Source: an uncultured Lachnospiraceae bacterium
Lineage (GTDB): Bacteria; Bacillota; Clostridia; Lachnospirales; Lachnospiraceae
DNA: 64,000 nucleotides
Assembly (NCBI GenBank): GCA_910579935.1
Contig: CAJTVQ010000004.1
Span: forward strand, 77,981-141,980
Reading direction: 5' to 3'
The notes beneath the pieces were generated by a model, which had not been told where the DNA came from, did not search any database, and saw only the letters and a program-made list of their open reading frames with translations. Position numbers and translations under genes: made by a program. Positions 36,398-44,741 of the stretch are shown one piece after another. How positions within the stretch are numbered: the first letter of the stretch is position 1; every line of letters starts with the position of its first letter.

Positions 36398-36949
36398 TCA
36401 GATTTTATCCGTAAAATCTTTCTTTTCTTTTGGCTTCTTCTCTTCTCCGCCGAATAAAAGCCTCTCCTTCAACATCTGCCTGCCCCGTCTCAGCCTGGTC
36501 TTGACCGTTCCCTCCTCCAATTCCATGATCCGGGCAATTTCCCGAACGGAATAATCTTCGTAATAAAAGAGGTATAGCGGATTCCTGTAAGCTGCCGACA
36601 GTTCCATTACCTGCCAAAGCATATCATCCTCCTGAACAAACGGAAGACTGAAATGCTGCATCTCTTTTTCCGGCACTTCATCAAATCCTACGGTCCGCGA
36701 AAACCATGCGCTCTTCTGGATGTCATAACAAATATTGATGACCACTCTGATAAACCAGTTTTTTTCATGATTTTCATCTGCAAATACCGGTTTTGACTTC
36801 AGATAACGGCAAAAAGCTTCCTGTACCACGTCTTCGGCATCTGCCTGGTTTTTCATATTGGAAAAAGCAATCCGGTACAATATATCCTTATACTTTGCAA
36901 ACGGCTCCTCCGTTCCCTTTTCCTCATTTATCAGCATCTCACCAACCAT
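36398..36949 (-). CDS. ECF-type RNA polymerase sigma factor
   Basis: A 183-residue sigma-70 family factor of the extracytoplasmic-function size class. Region 2 is visible as LYRIAFSNMKNQADAEDVVQEAFCRYLK (residues ~25-55) with WFIRVVINICYDI following. Region 4 is LFYYEDYSVREIARIMELEEGTVKTRLRRGRQMLKE (residues ~125-162). It would direct RNA polymerase to a small regulon, probably including its own operon. The basic tail KKPKEKKDF is unusual but short. The first ATG at 36949 is used; a methionine four codons later is an alternative. The three genes that follow with little or no spacing are unrecognised. Confidence 0.9.
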   Translation of the reverse strand: MVGEMLINEEKGTEEPFAKYKDILYRIAFSNMKNQADAEDVVQEAFCRYLKSKPVFADENHEKNWFIRVVINICYDIQKSAWFSRTVGFDEVPEKEMQHFSLPFVQEDDMLWQVMELSAAYRNPLYLFYYEDYSVREIARIMELEEGTVKTRLRRGRQMLKERLLFGGEEKKPKEKKDFTDKI

Positions 36950-37025
36950 GCCCTCTCATAGCTTTGAATCCTTTATATTAATAATACGAATTATCTGCCG
37001 GAAAGGTTTCAACCGGTTCATAAAC

Positions 37026-38345
37026 TTACGGGGTATCCGGCAGTTCTTCCTTTCCGGGCAGCAGTCCGTCCGCCGAATAACGGTTTACGGCATTCCAGAG
37101 AATCCATTCCTCGTATCCGGCATCATACACTGCCTGTATCTGAAGGCGTATCTGCTCTCCCTCATAAGAAATGTGTCCGTCCACCCATGTGGCGGTAAAT
37201 GCCTGCAGCCACGGCCGCACGATTGCCCGCCTCTCCTCTGGTATCTGGGCCAATTCTTCTTTGGAACCCTCCAATGCCGCCAGTACCGTTTCATAAGGAT
37301 GCGCATCCGGCACATCCAGTCCGAAGACATGGTTTCCGTAATGAGACGGATAAACCATCGGAGAAATCACATCGAGCAATTCCGCCAGCTCTGCATAATC
37401 CTGCCCGACCCGTTCCACGTCCGTCTCACTGCCGATAATGGTTCCGAACACATCCGCCGTTACCACAATCTCTTTCTCATGCAGCCGTTCTGCCGCATAT
37501 TCCAAAAATCCGCCGATAGCCTGCTGTTTCGTATAAACCTGTGTATCCACGCCATAATCCGCCTCATCTGCATCACTTCCGATGGGAAAACGTACGTAAT
37601 CGAACTGAATTTCATCGAATCCCGCTTCTGCGGCCTTCTCCGCGATTTCCGTCAGATACTCCCACACTTCCTCCCGATAAGGATTGACCCAGGCCATTCC
37701 GTTTGCATCCGTTACCGCCCTGCCATCCGCTTTCGTCAGGGCCAGCTCCGGTCTTCCCGCAGCAAGGCAGGGGTCTTTGAAGCAGGCAATACGGGCAATG
37801 GTATAGATTTCCCGTTCTTTCAGATTTTTCATAAATCCTTCCATATCCCCTATGTACGGCGTACATGCCCCAAGCGCCTGTGCGCTCTCCAGATCCATCT
37901 TCCATGAAATCTTTCCCTCATCGTTCTTCACATCAATTACCATGGAGTTCAGTTCTGTCTCATCTACCAGTTTCAGGATATCCTGAAACGCCGTATTCCC
38001 CGCCATCGGCCCTGTGATGTAAATCCCTTTTACTTTTATATTCCCATTCCGGTCTTCTCCCGGCGTACTCTCATCCAGCTTCTCCTGATCCCCTGTTCCG
38101 GATGTCTCATCTTCCCCCTGTTCTTTGGCCGGCAAGTCAGACACCACCAGTTCCGACAGTGTTTCCCGGCTTTCTCCCTTCCCCGCTTCCACATGCTTCC
38201 AAACCAGCCATCCTGTCACGGCCAACAAAACTACCGCCATGATTGGTATGCCAATTTTCAGATATTTTATGCGTCTGTTATGTCTGCGCTTGTCTTCGTA
38301 TTTTATAATATATTTTTTACCCGGCTTATTTCCAATATAACCCAT
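37026..38345 (-). CDS. Membrane-anchored putative glycoside hydrolase, DUF4015 family
   Basis: A 439-residue protein with a basic N-terminus and one membrane helix at about 30-50 (IGIPIMAVVLLAVTGWLVW). A Ser/Glu/Gly-rich spacer of about 55 residues follows, then a TIM-barrel-like DUF4015 domain (from VKGIYITGPMAGN). Landmarks include NSMVIDVKNDEGKISW, the acidic FDEIQFDYVRFPIG and VTADVFGTIIGSE, and ISPMVYPSHYGN. These conserved acidic residues at strand ends fit a retaining glycosidase, but the substrate is unknown. It would act outside the cell, tethered to the membrane, on surface or dietary glycans. It precedes the sigma factor operon by 77 bases on the same strand. Confidence 0.85.
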   Translation of the reverse strand: MGYIGNKPGKKYIIKYEDKRRHNRRIKYLKIGIPIMAVVLLAVTGWLVWKHVEAGKGESRETLSELVVSDLPAKEQGEDETSGTGDQEKLDESTPGEDRNGNIKVKGIYITGPMAGNTAFQDILKLVDETELNSMVIDVKNDEGKISWKMDLESAQALGACTPYIGDMEGFMKNLKEREIYTIARIACFKDPCLAAGRPELALTKADGRAVTDANGMAWVNPYREEVWEYLTEIAEKAAEAGFDEIQFDYVRFPIGSDADEADYGVDTQVYTKQQAIGGFLEYAAERLHEKEIVVTADVFGTIIGSETDVERVGQDYAELAELLDVISPMVYPSHYGNHVFGLDVPDAHPYETVLAALEGSKEELAQIPEERRAIVRPWLQAFTATWVDGHISYEGEQIRLQIQAVYDAGYEEWILWNAVNRYSADGLLPGKEELPDTP

Positions 38346-38401
38346 AACCTGTTTTCCCTCCCTGCCGTCAGCCTTTCCGGCGCTCCTTAAGGCAGATTGC
38401 T

Positions 38402-39202
38402 TTACTCCTGGTTCCCGGCAGAAATTTTATTCCGGTTCATTCCCTCCACAAATTCCCTGCTCCTCGCCGTCATCTCCACCCATGCCGGACGAAATCCGCT
38501 TTTGACCGCATTGCGCACCGACCTGATATTCGACCATGCCGCACAGTAAAAAGGCACTCTCCCCTTCTTCAATATCTCCAAAGCCAGCCGGCTTGTCAAA
38601 GCACAGGCAATTCCCTGACGGCGGTATTCCGGCAATACATCCACTCCTATCTGCCACATACTGTCACAATCTGCCGATGCCCCTGCCATTCCGACCAGTT
38701 TCCCTTCCTCATACGCCCCCACACCGACTACATCCAGCTGTTTCCTGTCTTCACATAAAGCATTCCCCCACTCCGGCAGATATAGATCCGCAAAATCCTC
38801 CTGCGACAGCAATCTCATCTCATAAGCGCAGGGCAGTTCTCTCAGCCTATCCATGTCCGGCAGAAAATATTCCGCCATAAAACAAATGCGCAGTCCCCGT
38901 TCCTGCAGCGCATCATTCAGCACATGCATATTCGGCGTTTCAAAACAATGCTCCATCGGATAACGGCTGATATATCCTTCCGCAATCTCCTTTAACTCTT
39001 CCCCCACCGACGCCACCACATTATTCCCGTAGCTGACCAGGTTACATGCAAACGGCAGTACCAGATATTTACGGGCCTCTTCCTTTTTCCCCGAAATAAC
39101 TACCACATTTTCCTTTTTCCGAAAATCCTGCGGACTGCAATTCAGATCGATTGCCGACTGCTTCATTGCAGTTTCCATAATATCCTGATTTGTCCTGTAC
39201 AT
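38402..39202 (-). CDS. GNAT family N-acetyltransferase
   Basis: A protein of 266 residues whose last 110 residues carry the GNAT acetyl-CoA-binding motif (VDVLPEYRRQGIACALTSRLALEIL) and the following AWSNIRSVRNAVKSGFRPAW. The N-terminal half has no recognised domain but includes a second GNAT-like fold remnant, common in two-domain family members. I place the start at 39202, spaced seven bases from AGAGGT; ATG at 39208 or further upstream is possible. The acceptor is unknown. It lies directly downstream of the araABD operon but is separated from it by a strong terminator, so it is probably transcribed from its own promoter. Confidence 0.82.
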   Translation of the reverse strand: MYRTNQDIMETAMKQSAIDLNCSPQDFRKKENVVVISGKKEEARKYLVLPFACNLVSYGNNVVASVGEELKEIAEGYISRYPMEHCFETPNMHVLNDALQERGLRICFMAEYFLPDMDRLRELPCAYEMRLLSQEDFADLYLPEWGNALCEDRKQLDVVGVGAYEEGKLVGMAGASADCDSMWQIGVDVLPEYRRQGIACALTSRLALEILKKGRVPFYCAAWSNIRSVRNAVKSGFRPAWVEMTARSREFVEGMNRNKISAGNQE

Positions 39203-39268
39203 AACCATACCTCTTTTGCTTTCATCCCGCATTGCAAACTTCATATCTTTACAACTCAAATCCTAAAA

Positions 39269-39298
39269 AGGGCAATCGGTTTCCCCTCCGATTGCCCT
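39269..39298 (-). terminator. Rho-independent terminator of araABD
   Basis: An 11-base stem AGGGCAATCGG/CCGATTGCCCT with an eight-base loop; on the minus strand it is followed by TTTTTAGG. It starts 21 bases after the araD stop codon. Confidence 0.9.
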
Positions 39299-39318
39299 GT
39301 ATGCCTTACTGCTTCCTC

Positions 39319-40008
39319 TTATTTCTGCCCATAATAAGCATTTTCTCCATGCTTCCGGTAATAATGCTTATCCTGCAGCTCCTGCGGAGCCGGCGCTACC
39401 TTAGGATGAATCATCTCACACCTTGCCGCCATCTTAGCCACTTCTTCCAGCACTACCGCATTGTGAACCGCTTCATGGGCATCCTTTCCCCATGTGAAAG
39501 GACCATGGTTCTTGCAGAGAACCGCCGGAACCGCCTCATAGTCCTTATCCGAAAAATAGCCGGCAATCAAAAGTCCCGTATTCTTCTCATAGGCTCCTTC
39601 GATTTCTTCCCTGGTCAGGCATCTTACACAGGGAATCTCCCCATACATATAATCCGCATGAGTCGTCCCATAGCACGGTATCCCCCTGCCTGCCTGTGCC
39701 CAGCTTGTCGCCCAGGAAGAATGGGTGTGGACGATCCCCCCTACTTTCGGAAATGCTTTATACAATTCCAAGTGGGTAGGCGTATCGGAGGAAGGGTTAT
39801 ACTTTCCTTCCACCTTATTGCCTTCCAAATCCATCACTACCATATCTTCCGGTGCCAGCTTATCATACTCCACGCCGCTGGGTTTGATGACAAACAGACC
39901 TTTTTCCCTGTCAATGCCGCTCACGTTACCCCATGTAAATGTTACCAGTCCGTATTTCGGAAGCAGCATATTCGCTTCGTATACCTGCTTTTTCAATTCC
40001 TCTAACAT
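39319..40008 (-). CDS. araD: L-ribulose-5-phosphate 4-epimerase
   Basis: A 229-residue class II aldolase-family enzyme converting L-ribulose 5-phosphate to D-xylulose 5-phosphate, the last step of L-arabinose breakdown. Landmarks are LVTFTWGNVSGIDREKG at residues ~20-40, IKPSGVEYDKL, the zinc histidines in GGIVHTHSSWATSWAQAG near 90-110 and in CKNHGPFTWGKD near 165, and the C-terminal HYYRKHGENAYYGQ. Length matches the family. It is the third gene of araA-araB-araD, and its product enters the transketolase/epimerase pathway encoded at the left of the window. A GGAGGAAATTC ribosome binding site precedes the ATG. Confidence 0.96.
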   Translation of the reverse strand: MLEELKKQVYEANMLLPKYGLVTFTWGNVSGIDREKGLFVIKPSGVEYDKLAPEDMVVMDLEGNKVEGKYNPSSDTPTHLELYKAFPKVGGIVHTHSSWATSWAQAGRGIPCYGTTHADYMYGEIPCVRCLTREEIEGAYEKNTGLLIAGYFSDKDYEAVPAVLCKNHGPFTWGKDAHEAVHNAVVLEEVAKMAARCEMIHPKVAPAPQELQDKHYYRKHGENAYYGQK

Positions 40009-40062
40009 TTGAATTTCCTCCTGCTTTCAATCCGCACCTGCCTTCGGACAGACGCTGTTTCC

Positions 40063-41658
40063 TCATGCTTTCATATTTTCAACTGCTGCCTTTTCCATCG
40101 GGAAGCCTGCTTTGTACAGCTTGATAAATTCATCAAAACCAGCCACATCCGCCGGATCGGGTTCCATCTTGCTGCCCTTGTTTCCTGCAAATACTTTTCC
40201 GTTCAGATAATCGGAAAGGCTTTCCCCGTCCGCTTTGTTCTTCATATAGGAAGCCAGTACCGCGATTCCCCATGCGCCGCCTTCTCCTGCCGTCTCCATT
40301 ACGGATACCGGAGCGTCCATTGCCGCTGCAAGGATACCCTGGCCGACCCCTTTCGTCTTAAATAAACCGCCGTGCCCGAAAATCTCATCCGCCTGCACCT
40401 TTTCCTCTTTGAACAGAATATCCAGACCAATCTTCAGCGCTGCCAAAGAGGAATACAGATGCGTCCGCATAAAGTTAGCCAAAGTAAACCTGCAGTCGAT
40501 ATTACGCGCAAACAAAGGACGTCCTTCTTCAAAGCCCGTTACCGGCTCGCCGGAAAAATAGCAGTAGGATACCAGACCGCCGCAGTCCTTATCCCCTTCC
40601 AGGGCTTTATTGTAAAGCGTTCCGAACAGCTTGTTCATATCCACTTCCATTCCCATCGTTACCATGAATTCTTTGAAAATATTTACCCATGCGTTCAGAT
40701 CGGAGGTACAGTTATTGCAGTGAACCATACCTACCAGGCTTCCGTCGGGCGTGGTTACAAGGTCGATTTCGGGATACACTTTGGAAAGTTCTTTTTCCAA
40801 TACGATCATGGCAAATACGCTTGTGCCTGCGGATACATTACCGGTACGCACCGCCACACTGTTTGTGGCTGCCATGCCGGTTCCCGCATCGCCTTCGGGA
40901 GGACATACCGGAATCCCCGCTTTCAGCTTACCGGAAACATCCAGCAGCTTTGCCCCTTCTTCCGTCAGGGTTCCCGCGCTCTCTCCCGCCACCAGTACTT
41001 TCGGAAGGATATCTTTCAGTTTCCAGGGGTAATTTTCTCCTGCTACCAGCCCGTCAAACTGCTCTATCATCTTTGCATTGAAATCTTTCGTATCCGTGTC
41101 GATCGGGAACATACCGGAAGCGTCGCCTACGCCCAGCACCTTCTCTCCCGTCAGCTTCCAGTGCACATAACCCGCCAGCGTTGTGAAGAAGTCCACATCC
41201 CTTACATGTTCCTCTTTGTTCAGAATCGCCTGACGCAAATGCGCAATGCTCCATCTCTGCGGAATATTATACTGGAACAATCCGGTCAGTTCCTCTGCCG
41301 CCTGCGCCGTAATGGTATTTCTCCATGTGCGGAACGGCACCAGCAGCTCTCCCGCCTTGTCAAATGCCATATATCCGTGCATCATCGCGCTGAATCCGAT
41401 GCTCCCAACCGTTTCCAATGTCACGCCGTACTGGCTGTGCACATCCTCTGCCAGCTTTGTATAACTGTCCTGCAGTCCCTTCCAGATCATATCCAGGCTG
41501 TAAGTCCATACATTATTTTCATATTGGTTTTCCCACTCATGGCTTCCGGAAGCGATAGGGGAATTGTCCTCCCCTATCAGCACCGCTTTGATCCTGGTGG
41601 AACCAAATTCTATGCCCAGCGCAGTCCTGCCGTTTACTATCATCTCTTTTATATCCAT
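40063..41658 (-). CDS. araB: Ribulokinase-type FGGY carbohydrate kinase
   Basis: A 531-residue sugar kinase. The N-terminal FGGY domain begins GRTALGIEFGSTRIKAVLI (ATP phosphate-binding loop), with MHGYMAFDKAGELLVPFRTWRNT and GYVHWKLTGEKVLGVGDASGMFPID following. The C-terminal domain includes GTGMAATNSVAVRTGNVSAGTS and IFGHGGLFKTKGVGQ. It phosphorylates L-ribulose by position between araA and araD. The sequence type is not the classical E. coli AraB but a second FGGY lineage common in Clostridia, so xylulokinase-like side activity cannot be ruled out. Gaps of 41 and 54 bases to its neighbours fit one operon. Confidence 0.9.
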   Translation of the reverse strand: MDIKEMIVNGRTALGIEFGSTRIKAVLIGEDNSPIASGSHEWENQYENNVWTYSLDMIWKGLQDSYTKLAEDVHSQYGVTLETVGSIGFSAMMHGYMAFDKAGELLVPFRTWRNTITAQAAEELTGLFQYNIPQRWSIAHLRQAILNKEEHVRDVDFFTTLAGYVHWKLTGEKVLGVGDASGMFPIDTDTKDFNAKMIEQFDGLVAGENYPWKLKDILPKVLVAGESAGTLTEEGAKLLDVSGKLKAGIPVCPPEGDAGTGMAATNSVAVRTGNVSAGTSVFAMIVLEKELSKVYPEIDLVTTPDGSLVGMVHCNNCTSDLNAWVNIFKEFMVTMGMEVDMNKLFGTLYNKALEGDKDCGGLVSYCYFSGEPVTGFEEGRPLFARNIDCRFTLANFMRTHLYSSLAALKIGLDILFKEEKVQADEIFGHGGLFKTKGVGQGILAAAMDAPVSVMETAGEGGAWGIAVLASYMKNKADGESLSDYLNGKVFAGNKGSKMEPDPADVAGFDEFIKLYKAGFPMEKAAVENMKA

Positions 41659-41699
41659 TGCCGTAACCCTGCCTTTCTTATTTGCTTCTTACCCGCATT

Positions 41700-43196
41700 T
41701 TATCTGAATGCAAGTTCGTTCCATCTCAATTCATTCTTAAAATTCCGGATCGTTGTATCGTTGTCGATCACAACACTTTCAATGCCCATGGCAGCCGCCC
41801 AGTCAACCATCTGGTCTACGCTTAAGTCATAAGAAAATGCCGTATGATGCGCGCCGCCTGCCAGAATCCATGCTTCCGCACCGGTCTTAAGGTTCGGCTG
41901 CGGTGTCCAGAACGCGGTAGCAACCGGAAGTTTCGGCATCGGTTTCTCTACCTTCCTGCAGTCCACTGCATTGATGATCAGACGGAATCTGTTGCCCAGA
42001 TCGATCAGGGAAGTCGCTACTGCCGGCCCTGTCTTAGACGTAAATACCAAACGAGCCGGGTCCTCTCTGTCACCCATGGAAAGCGGATTTACCTTGATTC
42101 CGATTTTGCCGTCCGCAACCGTAGGACATACTTCCAGCATATGCGCCTGGAGAATGCCTTCTTTTCCGGGCACTAAATTATACGTATAATCTTCCATGAA
42201 AGAAGTTCCTTTCGCATCTTTCATACCGGAAGTCATAATCTTCATCAGACGTACCATTGCCGCGGTTTTCCAGTCCCCTTCCCCGCCGAAACCATAACCT
42301 TTTTCCATCAGTCTCTGGATCGCAAGTCCGGGAAGCTGCTGTAATGCGCCCAAATCACCGAAGTGGGTAACAATCGCCTGATAATTCTTTTCTTCCAGGA
42401 ATTTCTCAAAGCCGATTTCGATGCCTGCCTGTACCGCCACATGCCTTCTGAATTCCGCTTCATCCCTGCCTTCCAGAATAATATCATATTTGGAGTAATA
42501 TTCGTCTACCAGCGCATTGATGTCGCCCTCCGCCACATCCTTTACATACTCTGCGATCTCGTTCACCGGATAAGCATCGATTTCCCAGCCAAACTTAATC
42601 TGCGCCTCTACCTTGTCCCCTTCCGTTACCGCTACGTTCCTCATATTGTCTGCAATACGGCATACACGGATGTGGGAGGATTCCATAATACCGATTGCCG
42701 TCCGCATCCAGTCTGCGATTTTCTGCTGTACTTCCTTGTCGTTCCAATGTCCTACTACGATTTTTCTTTCGATTCCCATGCGGCTGACAATATGGCCGTA
42801 CTCCCTGTCGCCGTGTGCAGACTGGTTCTCGTTCATGAAATCCATATCAATGGTATCATAAGGAATTTCTTCGTTAAACTGGGTATGCAAATGCATCAGC
42901 GGCTTTCTGTATTCCTGTAACCCCAGAATCCAGGATTTTGCAGGGGAAAACGTATGCATCCATGTAATAACGCCTGCACATTCTTCATCCGCATTTGCTT
43001 CGTTAAATGTCTTTCTGATCAGTTCATTGGTGATCAGCGTGGGCTTCCATACTACCTCAAACGGCAGAAGCCCGCACTTATTCAGATTTTCCACGATAAT
43101 CTGGGAATGTTTTGCAACATTTGCGAGACACTCATCCCCGTATAAATCCTGCGAACCCGTGCAAAACCAAAATTTGTAATTCTTTCCTGTTTTCAT
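41700..43196 (-). CDS. araA: L-arabinose isomerase
   Basis: A 498-residue enzyme converting L-arabinose to L-ribulose. The N-terminus FWFCTGSQDLYGDECL is the family signature. Metal and catalytic residues are visible in KGTSFMEDYTYNLVPGKEGILQAHMLEVCP (two glutamates) and in LAGGAHHTAFSYDL near residue 450 (histidine). GYGFGGEGDWKTAAMVRLMK is another invariant segment. Length equals that of bacterial AraA proteins. A GGAGGAAGGAAAC ribosome binding site lies before the ATG. It opens the araABD operon, and several AGTTGTA repeats lie about 100-150 bases upstream, candidate binding sites for the AraR-like repressors. Confidence 0.97.
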   Translation of the reverse strand: MKTGKNYKFWFCTGSQDLYGDECLANVAKHSQIIVENLNKCGLLPFEVVWKPTLITNELIRKTFNEANADEECAGVITWMHTFSPAKSWILGLQEYRKPLMHLHTQFNEEIPYDTIDMDFMNENQSAHGDREYGHIVSRMGIERKIVVGHWNDKEVQQKIADWMRTAIGIMESSHIRVCRIADNMRNVAVTEGDKVEAQIKFGWEIDAYPVNEIAEYVKDVAEGDINALVDEYYSKYDIILEGRDEAEFRRHVAVQAGIEIGFEKFLEEKNYQAIVTHFGDLGALQQLPGLAIQRLMEKGYGFGGEGDWKTAAMVRLMKIMTSGMKDAKGTSFMEDYTYNLVPGKEGILQAHMLEVCPTVADGKIGIKVNPLSMGDREDPARLVFTSKTGPAVATSLIDLGNRFRLIINAVDCRKVEKPMPKLPVATAFWTPQPNLKTGAEAWILAGGAHHTAFSYDLSVDQMVDWAAAMGIESVVIDNDTTIRNFKNELRWNELAFR

Positions 43197-43294
43197 GTTT
43201 CCTTCCTCCTATACATTCCTTCGTTTTTGTTACTCTTTTTTATATGAACCGGCTTGCCGGTTTCAAATCCGGTTTATTTACAATTTCGTTTTCT

Positions 43295-43345
43295 ATACAA
43301 CTTCGGATTGAGTTGTATTATTTTGTAAAAAGTTGTATTATTTTG
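43295..43345. promoter_or_regulatory. AGTTGTAT repeat array upstream of araA
   Basis: ATACAACT (43295-43302) and AGTTGTAT (43311-43318) form a perfect inverted repeat with an eight-base spacer. The 15-base AGTTGTATTATTTTG then occurs twice with a 20-base period (43311 and 43331). A further AGTTGTAC with an inverted GTACAA lies at 43507-43531. The arms resemble AraR half-sites (TTGTAC). The remainder of the 335-base gap (43197-43531) is AT-rich without a gene. Confidence 0.5.
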
Positions 43346-43531
43346 AATTATGTCAAATATTTTAGTTGTCCAATTAATATGTACTTATTTTTATACTATA
43401 TGACGAAAATAAATCCCTTTTTCACTTTCTTTCTAACATAATAATATAATCAGACACCCAACTTGTCAATATTTGCTTGTCAAAAATGTAATACAAATAA
43501 AAAATAGTTGTACCATTTTAAAAGAGTACAA

Positions 43532-43981
43532 TTACTCTTCTTCCATCATACTGTCCAAATATCCCCTGTCCCACAGCAGGATTTTCAGTTTTTCAGCGGC
43601 ATTCACTGCCGGAGCCGTAAAATATTGATTGGTCATCACGGCTCCCACCATACGGTCATAATAATCCCTTCCTGCATATACTTCCTGTACGGCCTTTATT
43701 CCCACTGCTTCGCTATGGCATTTACACTGAACCGCATAAGTGATCCCATCTTTTTCCGCCAGAATATCCACTCCGTAATCACCGCTGCCCTTTGTAACCG
43801 CCACTTCCTGAAAACCTCTTTTTTTCAACAGTTCCGCACAAAAATATTCAAAATCATGCCCTTCCATCCCATCTATGGCATCCGGCCTTTTTCCACGTCT
43901 CCGGACACGGATGATGAGAACGAAAAGAACCATGCACAGCACAGCCGCCACTGCCCGGATGAGCCATTCCTGTCCTTCCAT
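43532..43981 (-). CDS. Membrane-anchored Mrr-like restriction endonuclease domain protein
   Basis: A 149-residue protein with one N-terminal membrane helix (residues ~8-26, AVAAVLCMVLFVLIIRV), a basic stop-transfer (RRRGKR), and a PD-(D/E)XK nuclease domain of the Mrr_cat type. Catalytic residues are seen as GDYGVDIL (Asp) and YAVQCKCHS (Q-x-K), with upstream FEYFCAELLKKRGF. Small membrane-tethered Mrr proteins are widespread in Firmicutes and are not linked to a methylase here, so this is probably not a restriction-modification system. Cleavage of foreign or damaged DNA near the membrane is possible. It stands alone between araA and a hemerythrin gene. Confidence 0.85.
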   Translation of the reverse strand: MEGQEWLIRAVAAVLCMVLFVLIIRVRRRGKRPDAIDGMEGHDFEYFCAELLKKRGFQEVAVTKGSGDYGVDILAEKDGITYAVQCKCHSEAVGIKAVQEVYAGRDYYDRMVGAVMTNQYFTAPAVNAAEKLKILLWDRGYLDSMMEEE

Positions 43982-44168
43982 TTCCCTGCTGCTCCTTCCC
44001 GATCATTCCCCTTTTCATTTCCATACATTCCTAAAAAATTTAATAAAATTATTATTAATTTCCAGTTGCGTACCAAACTTCCGTAGTATAAAATAAGAAT
44101 GTGTTATGGACATTACATTTGAATCAGTAACAACACCAAATAATAAACTAGCGGGAGGCAGTACTATT

Positions 44169-44621
44169 ATGTTTGATTTTAAGTTTGATTGGTGTAAAGA
44201 AATGGAATGTGGCATTACAATCATCGATGAACAACATCAGGAGTTATTCCGCATTATTCGAGAGATTGAGCAACTCATCATGAGCGGCTGCAAAAATGTT
44301 ACCACGAAGCAGCTACTGGATATCGTCTGTGAGTTAAGGGAATATACCTCCTACCATTTCTACACGGAAGAAAATTTGATGGCAAGATACCAGTATCCCA
44401 ACCTTGCTGCACACATGGCAGAGCATATGGATTTAAAAGAATACATTCTCAAAATTGATCTGCCCGCCCTTGCCAGGGATCCGGAAGGTGTACTTACCGA
44501 ATTAAAAGAACATATGCAGAATTATCTTTTTGACCATATACTGAAGGAAGACTATCAGCTGTGCCATTTCTTAATTCCTTATGCCGAGACCGGAGTTTTA
44601 GTTCCGCAATCAATTTCTTAG
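44169..44621 (+). CDS. Bacteriohemerythrin
   Basis: A 150-residue single-domain hemerythrin with a diiron site that reversibly binds oxygen. The ligands are visible as IDEQHQELF (His), EYTSYHFYTEENLMARYQYPN (His and Glu), LAAHMAEHMDLKEY (two His) and LFDHILKEDYQLC (His and Asp). In anaerobes such proteins scavenge or sense oxygen. The start at 44169 is decided by GGGAGGC upstream; the frame extends 21 codons earlier without a site. Its stop codon forms the first base of a strong terminator. A second hemerythrin, fused to a chemotaxis-type domain, is at 56845. Confidence 0.92.
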   Translation: MFDFKFDWCKEMECGITIIDEQHQELFRIIREIEQLIMSGCKNVTTKQLLDIVCELREYTSYHFYTEENLMARYQYPNLAAHMAEHMDLKEYILKIDLPALARDPEGVLTELKEHMQNYLFDHILKEDYQLCHFLIPYAETGVLVPQSIS

Positions 44622-44669
44622 CGGTTTTCCCATTTCCTTTTATGGAAAGCGGGAAAACCGCTTTTTTAT
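44620..44669 (+). terminator. Rho-independent terminator of bacteriohemerythrin gene
   Basis: AGCGGTTTTCCC (44620-44631) pairs with GGGAAAACCGCT (44651-44662) and is followed by TTTTTTATT. It overlaps the stop codon. Confidence 0.9.
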
Positions 44670-44741
44670 TTTGTGCGAAAGCTTTATGCCCTGAAACCAA
44701 ATCCGCTCCGGGACGGAATCCGGTATCATAAGGCCGGTTCG

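Noticed and set aside
43246..43270. A tRNA-like T-loop sequence (GGTTTCAAATCC)
   Set aside because: No acceptor or anticodon stems can be formed around it; it is part of a small hairpin in the araA leader.
43532..43981. A restriction-modification locus
   Set aside because: Only the nuclease-like domain is present, with a membrane anchor and no methylase or specificity gene nearby.
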